A DNA stretch of 64,000 nt, taken from NCBI GenBank assembly GCA_902493385.1, contig CABUPO010000002.1:186001-250000 (forward strand), in the 5' to 3' direction. Shown piece by piece: positions 33,381 through 42,004 of the stretch (the stretch's first letter is position 1; every line of letters starts with the position of its first letter). The position numbers and the translations under genes were made by a program. This DNA comes from an uncultured Lachnospiraceae bacterium (GTDB lineage: Bacteria > Bacillota > Clostridia > Lachnospirales > Lachnospiraceae). The notes under the pieces are model-generated. The model had not been told where the DNA came from. It was given only the letters and a program-made list of their open reading frames with translations, and made no database searches.

Positions 33381-35321
33381 CTAGAAGGAAAGCTCATTCA
33401 CAGGAGGCATGCATGCTGTTCCTCTGCATATATAAAATGTTGTTTTATTATCCTTAAGCGGATATTCCATGCCGCTTAGTTCTGCAGAGCATATTATTAC
33501 ATCCAATGGAATCTTACATATAATGTCAGAAAGCTCATTTGGATTCTTGACAGCTATAGTAATCTTTTCGGGCGGCGTTATATAGTCTGACAGCGCCGCA
33601 AGATACATAGAGTAACCCGGCGGATAGTGCGTAGCCTTTGCGGTCATAAATTTTAACTGGTTTTCACAAAGGTCTTTGAACTCTTTTTCGCCCGTTATAT
33701 GGTATAACTTCACTAAATTATATGCCATAGCAGAATTTCCGCTGAATATTGCGCCGTCATAGGATGCTTTTGGGCGTAAAATCAGCTGCTCATTTTCATT
33801 TCCGTACAGAAAAAATCCGCCGTTGTTTTTATCATAAAAATCTGATACAGCTTTTTTACAGAAACGTATGGCCTTGTTCATGTATTCGCCATCCAGGGTG
33901 GATTCATATAGAGAAAGCAAAGCATATATTTCATATGCATAATCATCAAAAAATCCCTTTTTGCTTTTATGCCCGTTTCTATAGCTGATATATAGAGTAT
34001 CATTTTCACACAGGTTATTTGTGATAAAGGTCTGAGCTTTTTTTGCCGTATCAAGATATAATTTGCTGCCTGTAATACGGTATAATCTGCACATTGCCGC
34101 AATCATAAGAGCATTCCATGACGTCAGTATTTTATCATCCAGATGTAAGGAATATCGTTTTTTTCTATATTCGTATACTGTAGCGATGCAATCATGTATA
34201 CTTGTATCCACAGAACCGCTTTTAATAAGATTAGGAACACTTTTACCTTCAAAATTTCCGGACTGGCTTATATCAAAGCAGTCGTTAAATTTCTTCCCTT
34301 TTTCTTCACCGATAATATTTATTATTTCAGAAGGACTAAACAGATAATATTTACCCTCTGTACCTTCGCTGTCCGCATCCTGTGCGCTGTAAAAGCCGCC
34401 TTCTGCTGTAGATGTCATCTCATTCAGAACATATGAAGCAGTTTTTTGTGCAATATCACGGTAAATCGTCTTTTTAGTTATCTGGTATGCTTTACAGTAA
34501 GCAATAATTAATAAAGCGTTATCATACAGCATTTTTTCAAAATGCGGTATTAGATAATACCGGTCTGTAGAATATCTGCAGAATCCGCCGCCTATGTGGT
34601 CGAACATGCCGCCAAGATACATCTGAATTAATGTTTTTTCCGCCATGTCCAATGCTCTTTTATCATTATTTTTTTCATAATATTTCATTAAAAATAATAA
34701 GTTGTGTGGAGCTGGAAATTTTGGCGCATTACCAAAGCCTCCGTATTTGCTGTCAAATGTATCAAGATATATGCCGAACGCTTTATTAATAAGTTCAGGA
34801 TTAATGCTGCTTTTTGTTATAGGTTCTTTTTTAAGGACAGATACAATTTTATCCGCAGATTTTATTAATTCGTCTTTGTCATATTTCCATTTTTCATTAA
34901 TGATTAAAAGAAGCTCCTTTAAGCCCGGCTGGCCGTATATTGTAGTTTTAGGAAAGTATGTTCCCGCAAAAAACGGTTTCTGCTCAGGAGTTAAAAAAAT
35001 TGTTGCAGGCCATCCGCCGTTTCCCGTAAATGCCTGGCATACAGACATATATATGCTGTCTATATCAGGACGTTCTTCCTTATCTACCTTTACAGAAATA
35101 TAATACTGGTTTAAAATCTCCGCAATATGAGTATCTTCAAAGCTTTCGTGCGCCATAACATGGCACCAATGGCACGTGCTGTAACCGATGCTTAAGAATA
35201 TTGGTTTGTTTTCTTTTCTGGCTCTGTTAAAGGCTTCGTCACACCAGGGATACCATTCCACAGGATTGGACGCATGCTGGAGCAGATATGGGCTTGTCTG
35301 GTTTTTTAAATGATTCTGCAT
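33381..35321 (-). CDS. DUF255 thioredoxin-like / glycosidase-fold protein (YyaL family)
   Basis: The 646-residue protein begins LKNQTSPYLLQHASNPVEWY and contains CHWCHVM at C50-C53, a thioredoxin-like CxxC motif in the N-terminal ~160-residue DUF255 domain; GNGGWPATIFLTPEQKPFFA is the second family block. The rest is an (alpha/alpha)6 barrel with repeated YGGFGNAPKFPAP, FDHIGGGFCRYSTD and FYSAQDADSEG segments, as in YyaL and SPATA20. Its function is not established; a redox or carbohydrate-related role has been suggested from the folds. No signal peptide is seen. It converges on the thi operon. Confidence 0.9.
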   Translation of the reverse strand: MQNHLKNQTSPYLLQHASNPVEWYPWCDEAFNRARKENKPIFLSIGYSTCHWCHVMAHESFEDTHIAEILNQYYISVKVDKEERPDIDSIYMSVCQAFTGNGGWPATIFLTPEQKPFFAGTYFPKTTIYGQPGLKELLLIINEKWKYDKDELIKSADKIVSVLKKEPITKSSINPELINKAFGIYLDTFDSKYGGFGNAPKFPAPHNLLFLMKYYEKNNDKRALDMAEKTLIQMYLGGMFDHIGGGFCRYSTDRYYLIPHFEKMLYDNALLIIAYCKAYQITKKTIYRDIAQKTASYVLNEMTSTAEGGFYSAQDADSEGTEGKYYLFSPSEIINIIGEEKGKKFNDCFDISQSGNFEGKSVPNLIKSGSVDTSIHDCIATVYEYRKKRYSLHLDDKILTSWNALMIAAMCRLYRITGSKLYLDTAKKAQTFITNNLCENDTLYISYRNGHKSKKGFFDDYAYEIYALLSLYESTLDGEYMNKAIRFCKKAVSDFYDKNNGGFFLYGNENEQLILRPKASYDGAIFSGNSAMAYNLVKLYHITGEKEFKDLCENQLKFMTAKATHYPPGYSMYLAALSDYITPPEKITIAVKNPNELSDIICKIPLDVIICSAELSGMEYPLKDNKTTFYICRGTACMPPVNELSF

Positions 35322-35429
35322 ATTAACCTCTCGTTCAGCTGATTTAAGAACTATTTGTTATTTTAAAATTTAGTATATCTGTTTTTAATAAATTGATTCG
35401 TTAATAAGACCAAATAATTTGCAAATATG

Positions 35430-35458
35430 TTGAATAAAGAAAAACAATCTGATAAAAT
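35430..35458 (+). promoter_or_regulatory. Sigma-A promoter for the transglutaminase-like gene
   Basis: TTGAAT at 35430 and TAAAAT at 35453 are 17 nt apart, 86 nt upstream of the start codon at 35545. Confidence 0.6.
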
Positions 35459-35544
35459 TATTATATTAAGTGCGTATGACGGCAGAGTCATATAAGATTA
35501 GCAGGAGAAGCAGGCGCAACAGGAGCTTAGAGGGGGGTAGTTAG

Positions 35545-36375
35545 ATGGCTGAATTTGATTTATTGACAGGAGCATTAAAAGTATTTTCGCAGTTTGACGG
35601 AAAGAGTATAGATTTTACATATGATTATTCATGCAAAGAATACAGACAGCTGATTGACCAATATCACATAGACGAAGTTGCTGGTAAAGGAGATACTATT
35701 GATAAAGTAATGAACCTTATGAAATGGTGCTCTGAAAACGTACAGCATAATAACGGAACAAAGGATGTAGAGTTTTTGGAGAAAAATTCTTTATGTATCC
35801 TTGATTATTGCTACAAAAAAGGAAGCGAATCTGGTGTGTATTGCAGATTACAGGCAATTGTCTTTACAGAATGCTGTCTTGCGCTTGGCATTAAATCAAG
35901 AATATTGCATTGTCTGCCATTTACACCATATGATTTTGAATCTCATGTAGTTTCAATGGTTTTCATAGACGAAATGGATAAATGGATTCTGATTGACGCG
36001 GGCAACGGTAGATTTTTTTTGGATGAGAATGATAATATACTGTCTCCGCTTGAAGCGAGAAACAGGCTTGGAAATCAAAGCTTCATAAAATGTAATATAC
36101 CGGATGAGAATTATATTGCCTATATGGCAAAGAACTTGTTTTATTTTAAATCGCCCCGGATAAATACCTTTGGTGCAGATCTGATTAAAGAGCAGCAGAC
36201 AATTTACTGCGCTCCGAAAGGGTTAGATGTATTGGAACGAGAAGTCGCTTATTGTGAGTATGCGATTAGAAATGTACCGCCAATCTTTTTGGATGAATGG
36301 CAAAACGCACTAAATTATCATCGCTCCATTACAGATGTTTTTATAGCAGATGAAGAATGCTTTTTTGGCAGGTAG
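35545..36375 (+). CDS. Transglutaminase-like domain protein
   Basis: The 276-residue protein contains a transglutaminase/protease-like core: C100 in SGVYCRLQA, H134 in FESHVVSMVF and D151 in WILIDAGNGRFF form the expected Cys-His-Asp triad with normal spacing. There is no signal peptide, so it acts in the cytoplasm. AGAGGGGGG provides a strong ribosome binding site. Members of this fold may cleave or form isopeptide bonds; the substrate is unknown. It stands alone, converging on the LysR gene. Confidence 0.75.
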   Translation: MAEFDLLTGALKVFSQFDGKSIDFTYDYSCKEYRQLIDQYHIDEVAGKGDTIDKVMNLMKWCSENVQHNNGTKDVEFLEKNSLCILDYCYKKGSESGVYCRLQAIVFTECCLALGIKSRILHCLPFTPYDFESHVVSMVFIDEMDKWILIDAGNGRFFLDENDNILSPLEARNRLGNQSFIKCNIPDENYIAYMAKNLFYFKSPRINTFGADLIKEQQTIYCAPKGLDVLEREVAYCEYAIRNVPPIFLDEWQNALNYHRSITDVFIADEECFFGR

Positions 36376-36442
36376 AGAACAGGTATGAAGTACCTGTAAT
36401 ATATAATCAGATATATTGTAAGTAATTAATATGGTGATTATA

Positions 36443-37336
36443 TTATATGGAGGTTGATTTTGCCACAGCGTCAACAAACCTTATTACATCATCAGGTGCG
36501 TTTGAGCTGTAAAGCAAACCGTAAGGAATACTGTAATCCCAATTGACTGGTATGGACACCAAACCAGGATGAACATCCTGCCAGCATTCTGTGGTCAGAA
36601 GAACGTTGCCTGTTTCAGCACACCGGTTGAAAACTGTCATATCGTAAAAGCGTGGCGTATCCTCAATGTGAATGGCTGGATGATTCTTTTCCAAATCGTT
36701 TCTTATAAAATCATTTGTTCCGGAATCTCCCCGCTGAACCATCATTAAAGTCTGTCCGTATAAATCAGTTATATCTATTATAGATTTCTGTGCAAGAGAA
36801 TGCTCTCGAGAGACTGCAATCATTTTTTTGTATTTTCCAAGCGGCAGAAACGCACAACGTGAAAGCCATTCTCTTGAATCGCATATGCCAATAAGAAAAT
36901 CAAATTTTTCTCCCAGCTGTTCAATTTCCGACAGAATCCCTTCGTGGTTATCTTCAAAAGGAACAAGGTGTAGTTTGTATTCCATAAAATCTTTATTCAC
37001 ATGATACCATAAATCCATAAAAGGCTTTGCGGGATTAAGAAGTGATGTTCCCACACAAAATGTAGTGTCATAGGCAGAAGCTGCCGCATTTGCACTTGCA
37101 ATGGATTTTTTAGAATAATCTATCATAAATTTTGCGTCCTTATATATTACCTCGCCTGCGGGGGTCAGGTGAATTCCGGTGGGGGTACGCTCAATAAGCT
37201 TTAAATCTAAATGGCTTTCGAGAGAATTCATCTGTTTCATAATTGCTGTTGAAGAAATATATAGATGTTCTGCAGCTTTTGAAAAGCTTCCGCAGTCTGC
37301 AACGGTGATAAATGTATTAAGAATCGGATTATACAT
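36443..37336 (-). CDS. LysR-family transcriptional regulator
   Basis: The 297-residue protein starts at ATG 37336 (AAGGAGA upstream); a longer frame to 37384 lacks a ribosome binding site. The HTH reads FITVADCGSFSKAAEHLYIS, with ERTPTGIHLTPAGE as wing; the effector domain follows. It is a paralog of the LysR at 2246, sharing length and both ends. It is divergent from the flavodoxin-cupin-ADH cluster, the normal position for a LysR activator of that cluster. Confidence 0.87.
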   Translation of the reverse strand: MYNPILNTFITVADCGSFSKAAEHLYISSTAIMKQMNSLESHLDLKLIERTPTGIHLTPAGEVIYKDAKFMIDYSKKSIASANAAASAYDTTFCVGTSLLNPAKPFMDLWYHVNKDFMEYKLHLVPFEDNHEGILSEIEQLGEKFDFLIGICDSREWLSRCAFLPLGKYKKMIAVSREHSLAQKSIIDITDLYGQTLMMVQRGDSGTNDFIRNDLEKNHPAIHIEDTPRFYDMTVFNRCAETGNVLLTTECWQDVHPGLVSIPVNWDYSIPYGLLYSSNAPDDVIRFVDAVAKSTSI

Positions 37337-37374
37337 AGGAATCTCCTTAAAAGCATGAACTAAAAGTTGATACA

Positions 37375-37403
37375 ATGGTAACATATTGGAGATTCCCTGT
37401 CAA
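37375..37403 (-). promoter_or_regulatory. Promoter of the minus-strand LysR gene
   Basis: On the minus strand TTGACA (37403-37398) and TACCAT (37380-37375) are 17 nt apart. GGAATCTCC within the spacer is repeated in inverted form at 37338-37346 over the ribosome binding site, which might be a second half-site for self-control. Confidence 0.55.
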
Positions 37404-37451
37404 ACTAAGAGATGCTATTATCAATACAAAAAGATGAACGGAGGTATCTGA

Positions 37452-37955
37452 ATGTCAAAGAAACTGATTGCTTTCTATTCGAGAGCAGACGAAAATTATG
37501 TAAATGGAATAATAAAAAAATTGGAAGTTGGGAATACCCAGATTGTGGCAAACATTATTCAGGAGTTGACAGGCGCAGACGTATTTAAAATTGAGCAGGT
37601 TCAGCCTTATTCAAAATACTACAATGAGTGCATTGCCCAGGCTCAGGCAGACCAAAAGCGTGATGCACGTCCGGAAATTAAAAATTATCCGGTTAGTATT
37701 GACGAATATGATGAAATTTACCTTGGATTTCCTAATTACTGGAGTACAATGCCGATGGCGGTATTCACTTTTTTAGAGCATTATGATTTTAGCGGAAAAA
37801 CAATATATCCGTTCTGCACTCATGAGGGCAGTAAAATGGGTTGCAGTGAACGTGATATTAAAAGATTATGTCCGGCTGCCAGGATAAAAAAAGGTCTTGC
37901 AATTCATGGCGGACGTGTGAATCGTTCGAGAAAAGAAATTGAGAATTGGGTTTAG
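37452..37955 (+). CDS. Cytoplasmic flavodoxin-like protein
   Basis: The 167-residue protein has no signal peptide. The flavodoxin fold is shown by KLIAFYSRADEN at the start, YLGFPNYWSTMPMAVFTFLE in the middle and PFCTHEGSKMGCSERDI near the end. The phosphate loop SRADENYVNG is longer and less canonical than the SATGTT/SASGNT loops of the two exported relatives, with an insertion before TQIVANI. Such proteins are often FMN-dependent reductases. It leads a plus-strand cluster with a cupin, an AhpD-like protein and an Fe-ADH. ACGGAGG precedes the ATG. Confidence 0.82.
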   Translation: MSKKLIAFYSRADENYVNGIIKKLEVGNTQIVANIIQELTGADVFKIEQVQPYSKYYNECIAQAQADQKRDARPEIKNYPVSIDEYDEIYLGFPNYWSTMPMAVFTFLEHYDFSGKTIYPFCTHEGSKMGCSERDIKRLCPAARIKKGLAIHGGRVNRSRKEIENWV

Positions 37956-37968
37956 GAGGGCTTTTATT

Positions 37969-38406
37969 ATGGATAAGAAAGAATTTGATAAAGCAAATGT
38001 ATTTGGACAGGGTGAACCAAACATAAATTTTGCACAGTATTTTATTGGCGATTCCTTTTTGAAACCGCTTACGGAGCCAAAGGAATGTCCGGTCTTTTTA
38101 GCCAATGTAACATTTGAACCCGGATGCCGTAATAACTGGCATATTCACCATGCAAAGAGTGGCGGCGGCCAGCTTCTGATTTGTACAGCCGGGGAAGGCT
38201 GGTATCAGGAAGAGGGAAAGAAAGCTGTCAGTCTTACTCCGGGAACGGTGATTACGATTCCTGCAAATGTGAAGCACTGGCATGGCGCGAAAGCAGACTG
38301 CTGGTTTGCACATATTGCAGTGGAAGTTCCGGGTGAGGAAACAAAGACGGAGTGGTGTGAGCCTGTCAATGATAAGGCGTATAAAAAACTGGAAGGAGAG
38401 ATTTAA
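37969..38406 (+). CDS. Cupin-domain protein
   Basis: The 145-residue protein starts at ATG 37969 behind TTAGGAGGGC. It is a single cupin barrel: NNWHIHHAKSGGGQLLICTA supplies two metal-binding His and PGTVITIPANVKHWHGAKAD the second motif with a further His. This type is common next to carboxymuconolactone-decarboxylase-like genes, as here, and is annotated as quercetinase/YhhW-like or simply metal-binding. It starts 13 nt after the flavodoxin stop and ends 2 nt before the next gene, so it is co-translated. Confidence 0.83.
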   Translation: MDKKEFDKANVFGQGEPNINFAQYFIGDSFLKPLTEPKECPVFLANVTFEPGCRNNWHIHHAKSGGGQLLICTAGEGWYQEEGKKAVSLTPGTVITIPANVKHWHGAKADCWFAHIAVEVPGEETKTEWCEPVNDKAYKKLEGEI

Positions 38407-38408
38407 TT

Positions 38409-38723
38409 ATGGCAAAGGTAACGGCAGGAAGAGATGAACTGGGAGAATTTGCACCTAAGTTTGCACAGTTAAATGATGATGTTCTATTTGGGGAAATATG
38501 GTCAAGAGAAGATAAACTGTCTGCAAGAGACAGAAGTATTGTAACAGTAACTGCTCTTATGGCAGGCGGTATTTTAGATAATTCACTGAAGTTTCATATC
38601 TTAAATGCCAAAAATCATGGAGTAACGAAAGAAGAAATGGCAGAAATTCTTACCCATGCTGCATTTTATGCAGGCTGGCCTAAGGCATGGGCGGCGTTTC
38701 GGATGGCAAAAGAAATATATTGA
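38409..38723 (+). CDS. Carboxymuconolactone decarboxylase / AhpD-like protein
   Basis: The 104-residue helical protein has RDRSIVTVTALMAGG and EEMAEILTHAAFYAGWPKAW, the two conserved helices of the CMD family. The AhpD CxxC motif is absent, so it is not a disulfide-type peroxidase partner; a lactone decarboxylase-like or electrophile-processing role is possible. GGAGAG precedes the ATG. Its gene is packed between the cupin and the Fe-ADH. Confidence 0.85.
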   Translation: MAKVTAGRDELGEFAPKFAQLNDDVLFGEIWSREDKLSARDRSIVTVTALMAGGILDNSLKFHILNAKNHGVTKEEMAEILTHAAFYAGWPKAWAAFRMAKEIY

Positions 38724-38749
38724 ATGATAATACAAGGAGGAAATGAGTC

Positions 38750-39916
38750 ATGTTAGGAAATTTTATTTTCAGCAACCCGACAAAACTGTATTTTGGAGAG
38801 GATTCCCTGCAGTATCTGAATGAGGAGCTGCCAAAGTACGGAAAGAATGTACAGCTTATTTATGGCGGCGGCTCGATTAAGAAGAATGGCATTTATGAGC
38901 AGGTTGTGGAGATTTTGAAAGCAAATGGGAAAACAGTTTTTGAGGATGGCGGTGTTATGCCAAATCCAACAGTGGAAAAACTGCATGAAGGAGTCAGGAT
39001 TGCAAGAGAGAATAAGGTGGATTTGTTACTGGCGGTAGGAGGCGGTTCCTGCTGCGATTATGCAAAGGCGGTTTCAGTTTCCGTCCATTGTGAAGAAGAG
39101 CCATGGGAAAAATATTATATCCGTTTTGAGGAGCCGGATTGTGAGATTGTTCCTGTAGGCTGCGTGCTGACGATGGTGGGAACCGGTTCGGAAATGAATG
39201 GTGGGGCCGTCATAACGAACCATGAAAGCAAACTGAAAATTGGACATGTGTTTGGCGAGAATGTGATGCCGAAGTTTTCTATTCTGAATCCAAAATTTAC
39301 CTTTTCTCTTCCAAAGCGTCAGATGGTGGCTGGTATTTATGACATTTTTAACCATATCTGTGAACAGTATTTTTCGGGAGAGGACGACAATACCAGTGAT
39401 TATATAAGCGAGGCATTGATGAAATCCGTTATTCACAGTTCCCGGATTGCCATTCAGAATCCGGAGGATTACGAGGCGCGTTCCAATATTATGTGGACAG
39501 CTACATGGGCATTGAATACGCTGGTGTCAAGAGGAAAGGACACCGACTGGATGGTACATATGTTAGGACAGTCTGCAGGCGCATATACTGACGCCACACA
39601 TGGCATGACGCTTTCAGCTGTGTCACTTCCGTATTACCGTTATATCATGCCATATGGACTGCCGAAATTTGTGCGGTTTGCAAAGGAAGTGTGGGGAGTA
39701 AACGGGGAAGGAAAGACAGAGGAACAGATAGCAGAGGAAGGCCTGGCAGCAATGGAGGGCTGGATGAAAGAGCTTGGAGTGGCAATGCATCTGAGAGATT
39801 TGGGCGCAACGGAGGATATGCTTGACGGTATTGCAGACGGAACAATCATTATGAAGGGCGGTTATAAAGTGCTGAATCGTGATGAAGTGCTTAAAATTCT
39901 GAAAGACAGTCTGTAA
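38750..39916 (+). CDS. Iron-containing alcohol dehydrogenase (first copy)
   Basis: The 388-residue protein is an NAD(P)-dependent group III alcohol dehydrogenase of the butanol dehydrogenase/YqhD type. GGGSIKKNGIYEQV and VGGGSCCDYAKAV bind the cofactor; metal ligands are the Asp and His in YDIFNH, H270 in MVHMLG and the His in TDATHG. At position 274 Gln replaces the second His that is conserved in related enzymes (HMLGQ rather than HxxEH). The second copy at 40112 keeps that His. It likely reduces short-chain aldehydes. ACAAGGAGG precedes the ATG. Confidence 0.9.
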   Translation: MLGNFIFSNPTKLYFGEDSLQYLNEELPKYGKNVQLIYGGGSIKKNGIYEQVVEILKANGKTVFEDGGVMPNPTVEKLHEGVRIARENKVDLLLAVGGGSCCDYAKAVSVSVHCEEEPWEKYYIRFEEPDCEIVPVGCVLTMVGTGSEMNGGAVITNHESKLKIGHVFGENVMPKFSILNPKFTFSLPKRQMVAGIYDIFNHICEQYFSGEDDNTSDYISEALMKSVIHSSRIAIQNPEDYEARSNIMWTATWALNTLVSRGKDTDWMVHMLGQSAGAYTDATHGMTLSAVSLPYYRYIMPYGLPKFVRFAKEVWGVNGEGKTEEQIAEEGLAAMEGWMKELGVAMHLRDLGATEDMLDGIADGTIIMKGGYKVLNRDEVLKILKDSL

Positions 39917-39980
39917 AACAGAGAGAAGAATACAGAAATGATTTGATTTTGCCGCTGACACAATCAGAACATTGGAATAC

Positions 39981-40023
39981 TTATAACCTTTGGGTAATAT
40001 CTGATGAACGAAGTGAGACTTCT
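39981..40023 (+). promoter_or_regulatory. Conserved 43-nt upstream element, copy B (LysR-box-like)
   Basis: This stretch aligns without gaps to copy A at 1047-1089 (35 of 43 identical) and lies 88 nt upstream of the second Fe-ADH. Its first 16 nt contain an ACC-TTTG-GGT dyad. A TATACTATAA stretch at 40043 could serve as -10. The conserved position suggests one shared regulator for both loci. Confidence 0.55.
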
Positions 40024-40111
40024 TATGAGGGATTGTTTTTTTTATACTATAACCATAACAAGAGGAAAGAATTGGCGAACAGTCTAATGAAGTAATACAG
40101 GAGGTTTCACA

Positions 40112-41281
40112 ATGAACAACTTTATTTTTGAAAATGCAACAAAGGTTTATTTTGGCAAAGGCTGCGTAAAGGAGTATCTGGCGTGTCTGACCAGGCAGTA
40201 TGGCGATACCGTAATGCTTTGCTATGGCGGCGGCTCTGTCAAGAAAAATGGAGTTTATGAAGAAGTGACGTCTGTTCTTAGAGCAGCAGGAAAGACAGTA
40301 ATTGAGTTTTCAGGGATTATGTCGAATCCGACATACGCAAAGGTGCTTGAGGGTGCAAAGCTGGCAAAAGAAAACAACGCAGACCTGCTTTTGGGCGTTG
40401 GCGGCGGCAGTGTGATGGATTGCTGTAAAGCTATTTCTATTGCCGCAAGATACAAGGGCGATGTTTGGAGTGATTTTTGGGCAAGACCGGGCATCTTTGA
40501 TTTTGAGCCTCTTCCTCTTGGCGTTATTGTAACGGTGGCAGGTACCGGCAGTGAGTGTAACGGCGGCGCGGTTATTACAAATGAGGAACTGAAGATAAAG
40601 GCCGGACGAGACTATCCCGTCTGCAATCCGAAGTTTGCGCTTTTAGACCCTGTCTATACCTACAGTGTTCCGAAGTTTCAAATGGTATCCGGTAGCTTCG
40701 ATATTCTCTCGCATATTATGGAGATTTATTTCAGTGAGCCAGATGAGGCTAATGTGTCCGATGACATTTCCGAAGCGCTGATGCGTGGCGTGATTCGAGA
40801 TTTGCGGGCTGCAATTCAGAATCCAGAGGACTATACAGCCAGAAGCAATCTGATGTGGGAAGCTGTTATGGCGGAAAACCGCATTATCAAGCTTGGCAAA
40901 CGTACAGACTTTGAATGTCACCAGATGGAGCATCAGCTTGGGGCCTATACGGATTGCAGTCACGGCGCGGGCCTTGCCGTATTGCATCCGGTGTATTACC
41001 GCCATATCTACAAGGATGGGCTGGCGAAATTCAAACAATTTGCTCTTAATATATGGGGAGTGTCCGCCGATGGAAAGACAGATGAGAAAATCGCGCTTGC
41101 TGGTATTGAAGCGCTTGAAGATTTCATTGTTGAAATCGGCCTGCCGGTATCCTTACGGGATTTAGGTGTAGATGAGAATATTGACTTGAAGGCGATTGCG
41201 GATTCATGCAATATCGTATCCGGCAGCTATAAAAAAATGACTCACGAAGAAATCTTTACAATCTTCAAGGAATGTTATTAA
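40112..41281 (+). CDS. Iron-containing alcohol dehydrogenase (second copy)
   Basis: The 389-residue protein is a clear paralog of the first Fe-ADH with the same layout. GGGSVKKNGVYEEV and VGGGSVMDCCKAI bind the cofactor; ligands lie in FDILSH, H270 and the His in TDCSHG, and H274 (CHQMEHQLGAYTD) is present. ACAGGAGG precedes the ATG. Unlike the first copy it has its own upstream element, so it starts a new transcription unit with the flavodoxin lipoprotein and the aldo/keto reductase. Confidence 0.9.
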   Translation: MNNFIFENATKVYFGKGCVKEYLACLTRQYGDTVMLCYGGGSVKKNGVYEEVTSVLRAAGKTVIEFSGIMSNPTYAKVLEGAKLAKENNADLLLGVGGGSVMDCCKAISIAARYKGDVWSDFWARPGIFDFEPLPLGVIVTVAGTGSECNGGAVITNEELKIKAGRDYPVCNPKFALLDPVYTYSVPKFQMVSGSFDILSHIMEIYFSEPDEANVSDDISEALMRGVIRDLRAAIQNPEDYTARSNLMWEAVMAENRIIKLGKRTDFECHQMEHQLGAYTDCSHGAGLAVLHPVYYRHIYKDGLAKFKQFALNIWGVSADGKTDEKIALAGIEALEDFIVEIGLPVSLRDLGVDENIDLKAIADSCNIVSGSYKKMTHEEIFTIFKECY

Positions 41282-41302
41282 TTACGAAAGGAGCATATCA
41301 TA

Positions 41303-41923
41303 ATGAAAAAACTGACTACTTTATTTTTAAGTCTTGCGCTTATATTCAGTCTTGCCGCCTGTGGAAGCAATCAACAGACAGGAAAGACGGAGCCTATAGC
41401 TTATGGGCAGGATGATACGGCTCAGAACTCGGGCGATAATGTGCTGGTTGTTTATTATTCCGCTTCAGGAAATACGGAGAATGTGGCAAATATTATTGCA
41501 GATACGATGGACGCAGACTTGTTTGAACTGGAACCTGTGGAACCGTACAGTGATGATGATTTGGACTGGACAAACGATGACAGCCGTGTAACAAAAGAGC
41601 ATGAAAACGAAGCTGAAAGAGTTGTTAAGCTTGTTTCTGCAACAGTCGATAATTGGAGCAGCTATGATACGGTGTTTATAGGTTATCCCATATGGTGGGG
41701 AATAGCTGCATGGCCGGTCAATGAATTTATCAAAACCAATGATTTTACTGACAAAACTGTCATTCCGTTCAGCACCTCCGCAAGCTCTGGAATGGGAGAA
41801 AGCGGTAAACTGCTGGAGGAAATGGCTGGATCCGGAGACTGGCAGGAAGGCCAGCGTTTCAGCTCAGGCGCTTCTAAGGAGGACGTCAGAGAGTGGTTAG
41901 AAAGCTTAGGTGAGCTGCGATAA
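41303..41923 (+). CDS. Flavodoxin-like lipoprotein
   Basis: The 206-residue protein has a lipoprotein signal peptide with lipobox SLAAC at residues ~16-20, so it is anchored to the outer face of the membrane. After a short linker the flavodoxin fold begins: YYSASGNTENVA is the FMN phosphate loop, EPYSDDDLDWTNDDSR is shared with the exported flavodoxin at 1172, and FIGYPIWWG and STSASSGMG are further flavin loops. GAAAGGAGC precedes the ATG. It may pass electrons across the membrane surface; donor and acceptor are unknown. Confidence 0.88.
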   Translation: MKKLTTLFLSLALIFSLAACGSNQQTGKTEPIAYGQDDTAQNSGDNVLVVYYSASGNTENVANIIADTMDADLFELEPVEPYSDDDLDWTNDDSRVTKEHENEAERVVKLVSATVDNWSSYDTVFIGYPIWWGIAAWPVNEFIKTNDFTDKTVIPFSTSASSGMGESGKLLEEMAGSGDWQEGQRFSSGASKEDVREWLESLGELR

Positions 41924-42004
41924 AATTGCTGCCAATTGATGAGAAACTGAACACAATGAAATATTTGGCCTTTGACGGTCATTAAATAATAGGAGGATAA
42001 ACGA

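Noticed and set aside
37338..37396. RNA hairpin hiding the LysR ribosome binding site (GGAATCTCC / GGAGATTCC)
   Set aside because: One arm lies in the -35/-10 spacer of the only good minus-strand promoter, so it would not be in the transcript; kept only as a possible DNA half-site.
38409..38723. AhpD alkylhydroperoxidase
   Set aside because: The protein belongs to the CMD superfamily but lacks the CxxC active site of AhpD.
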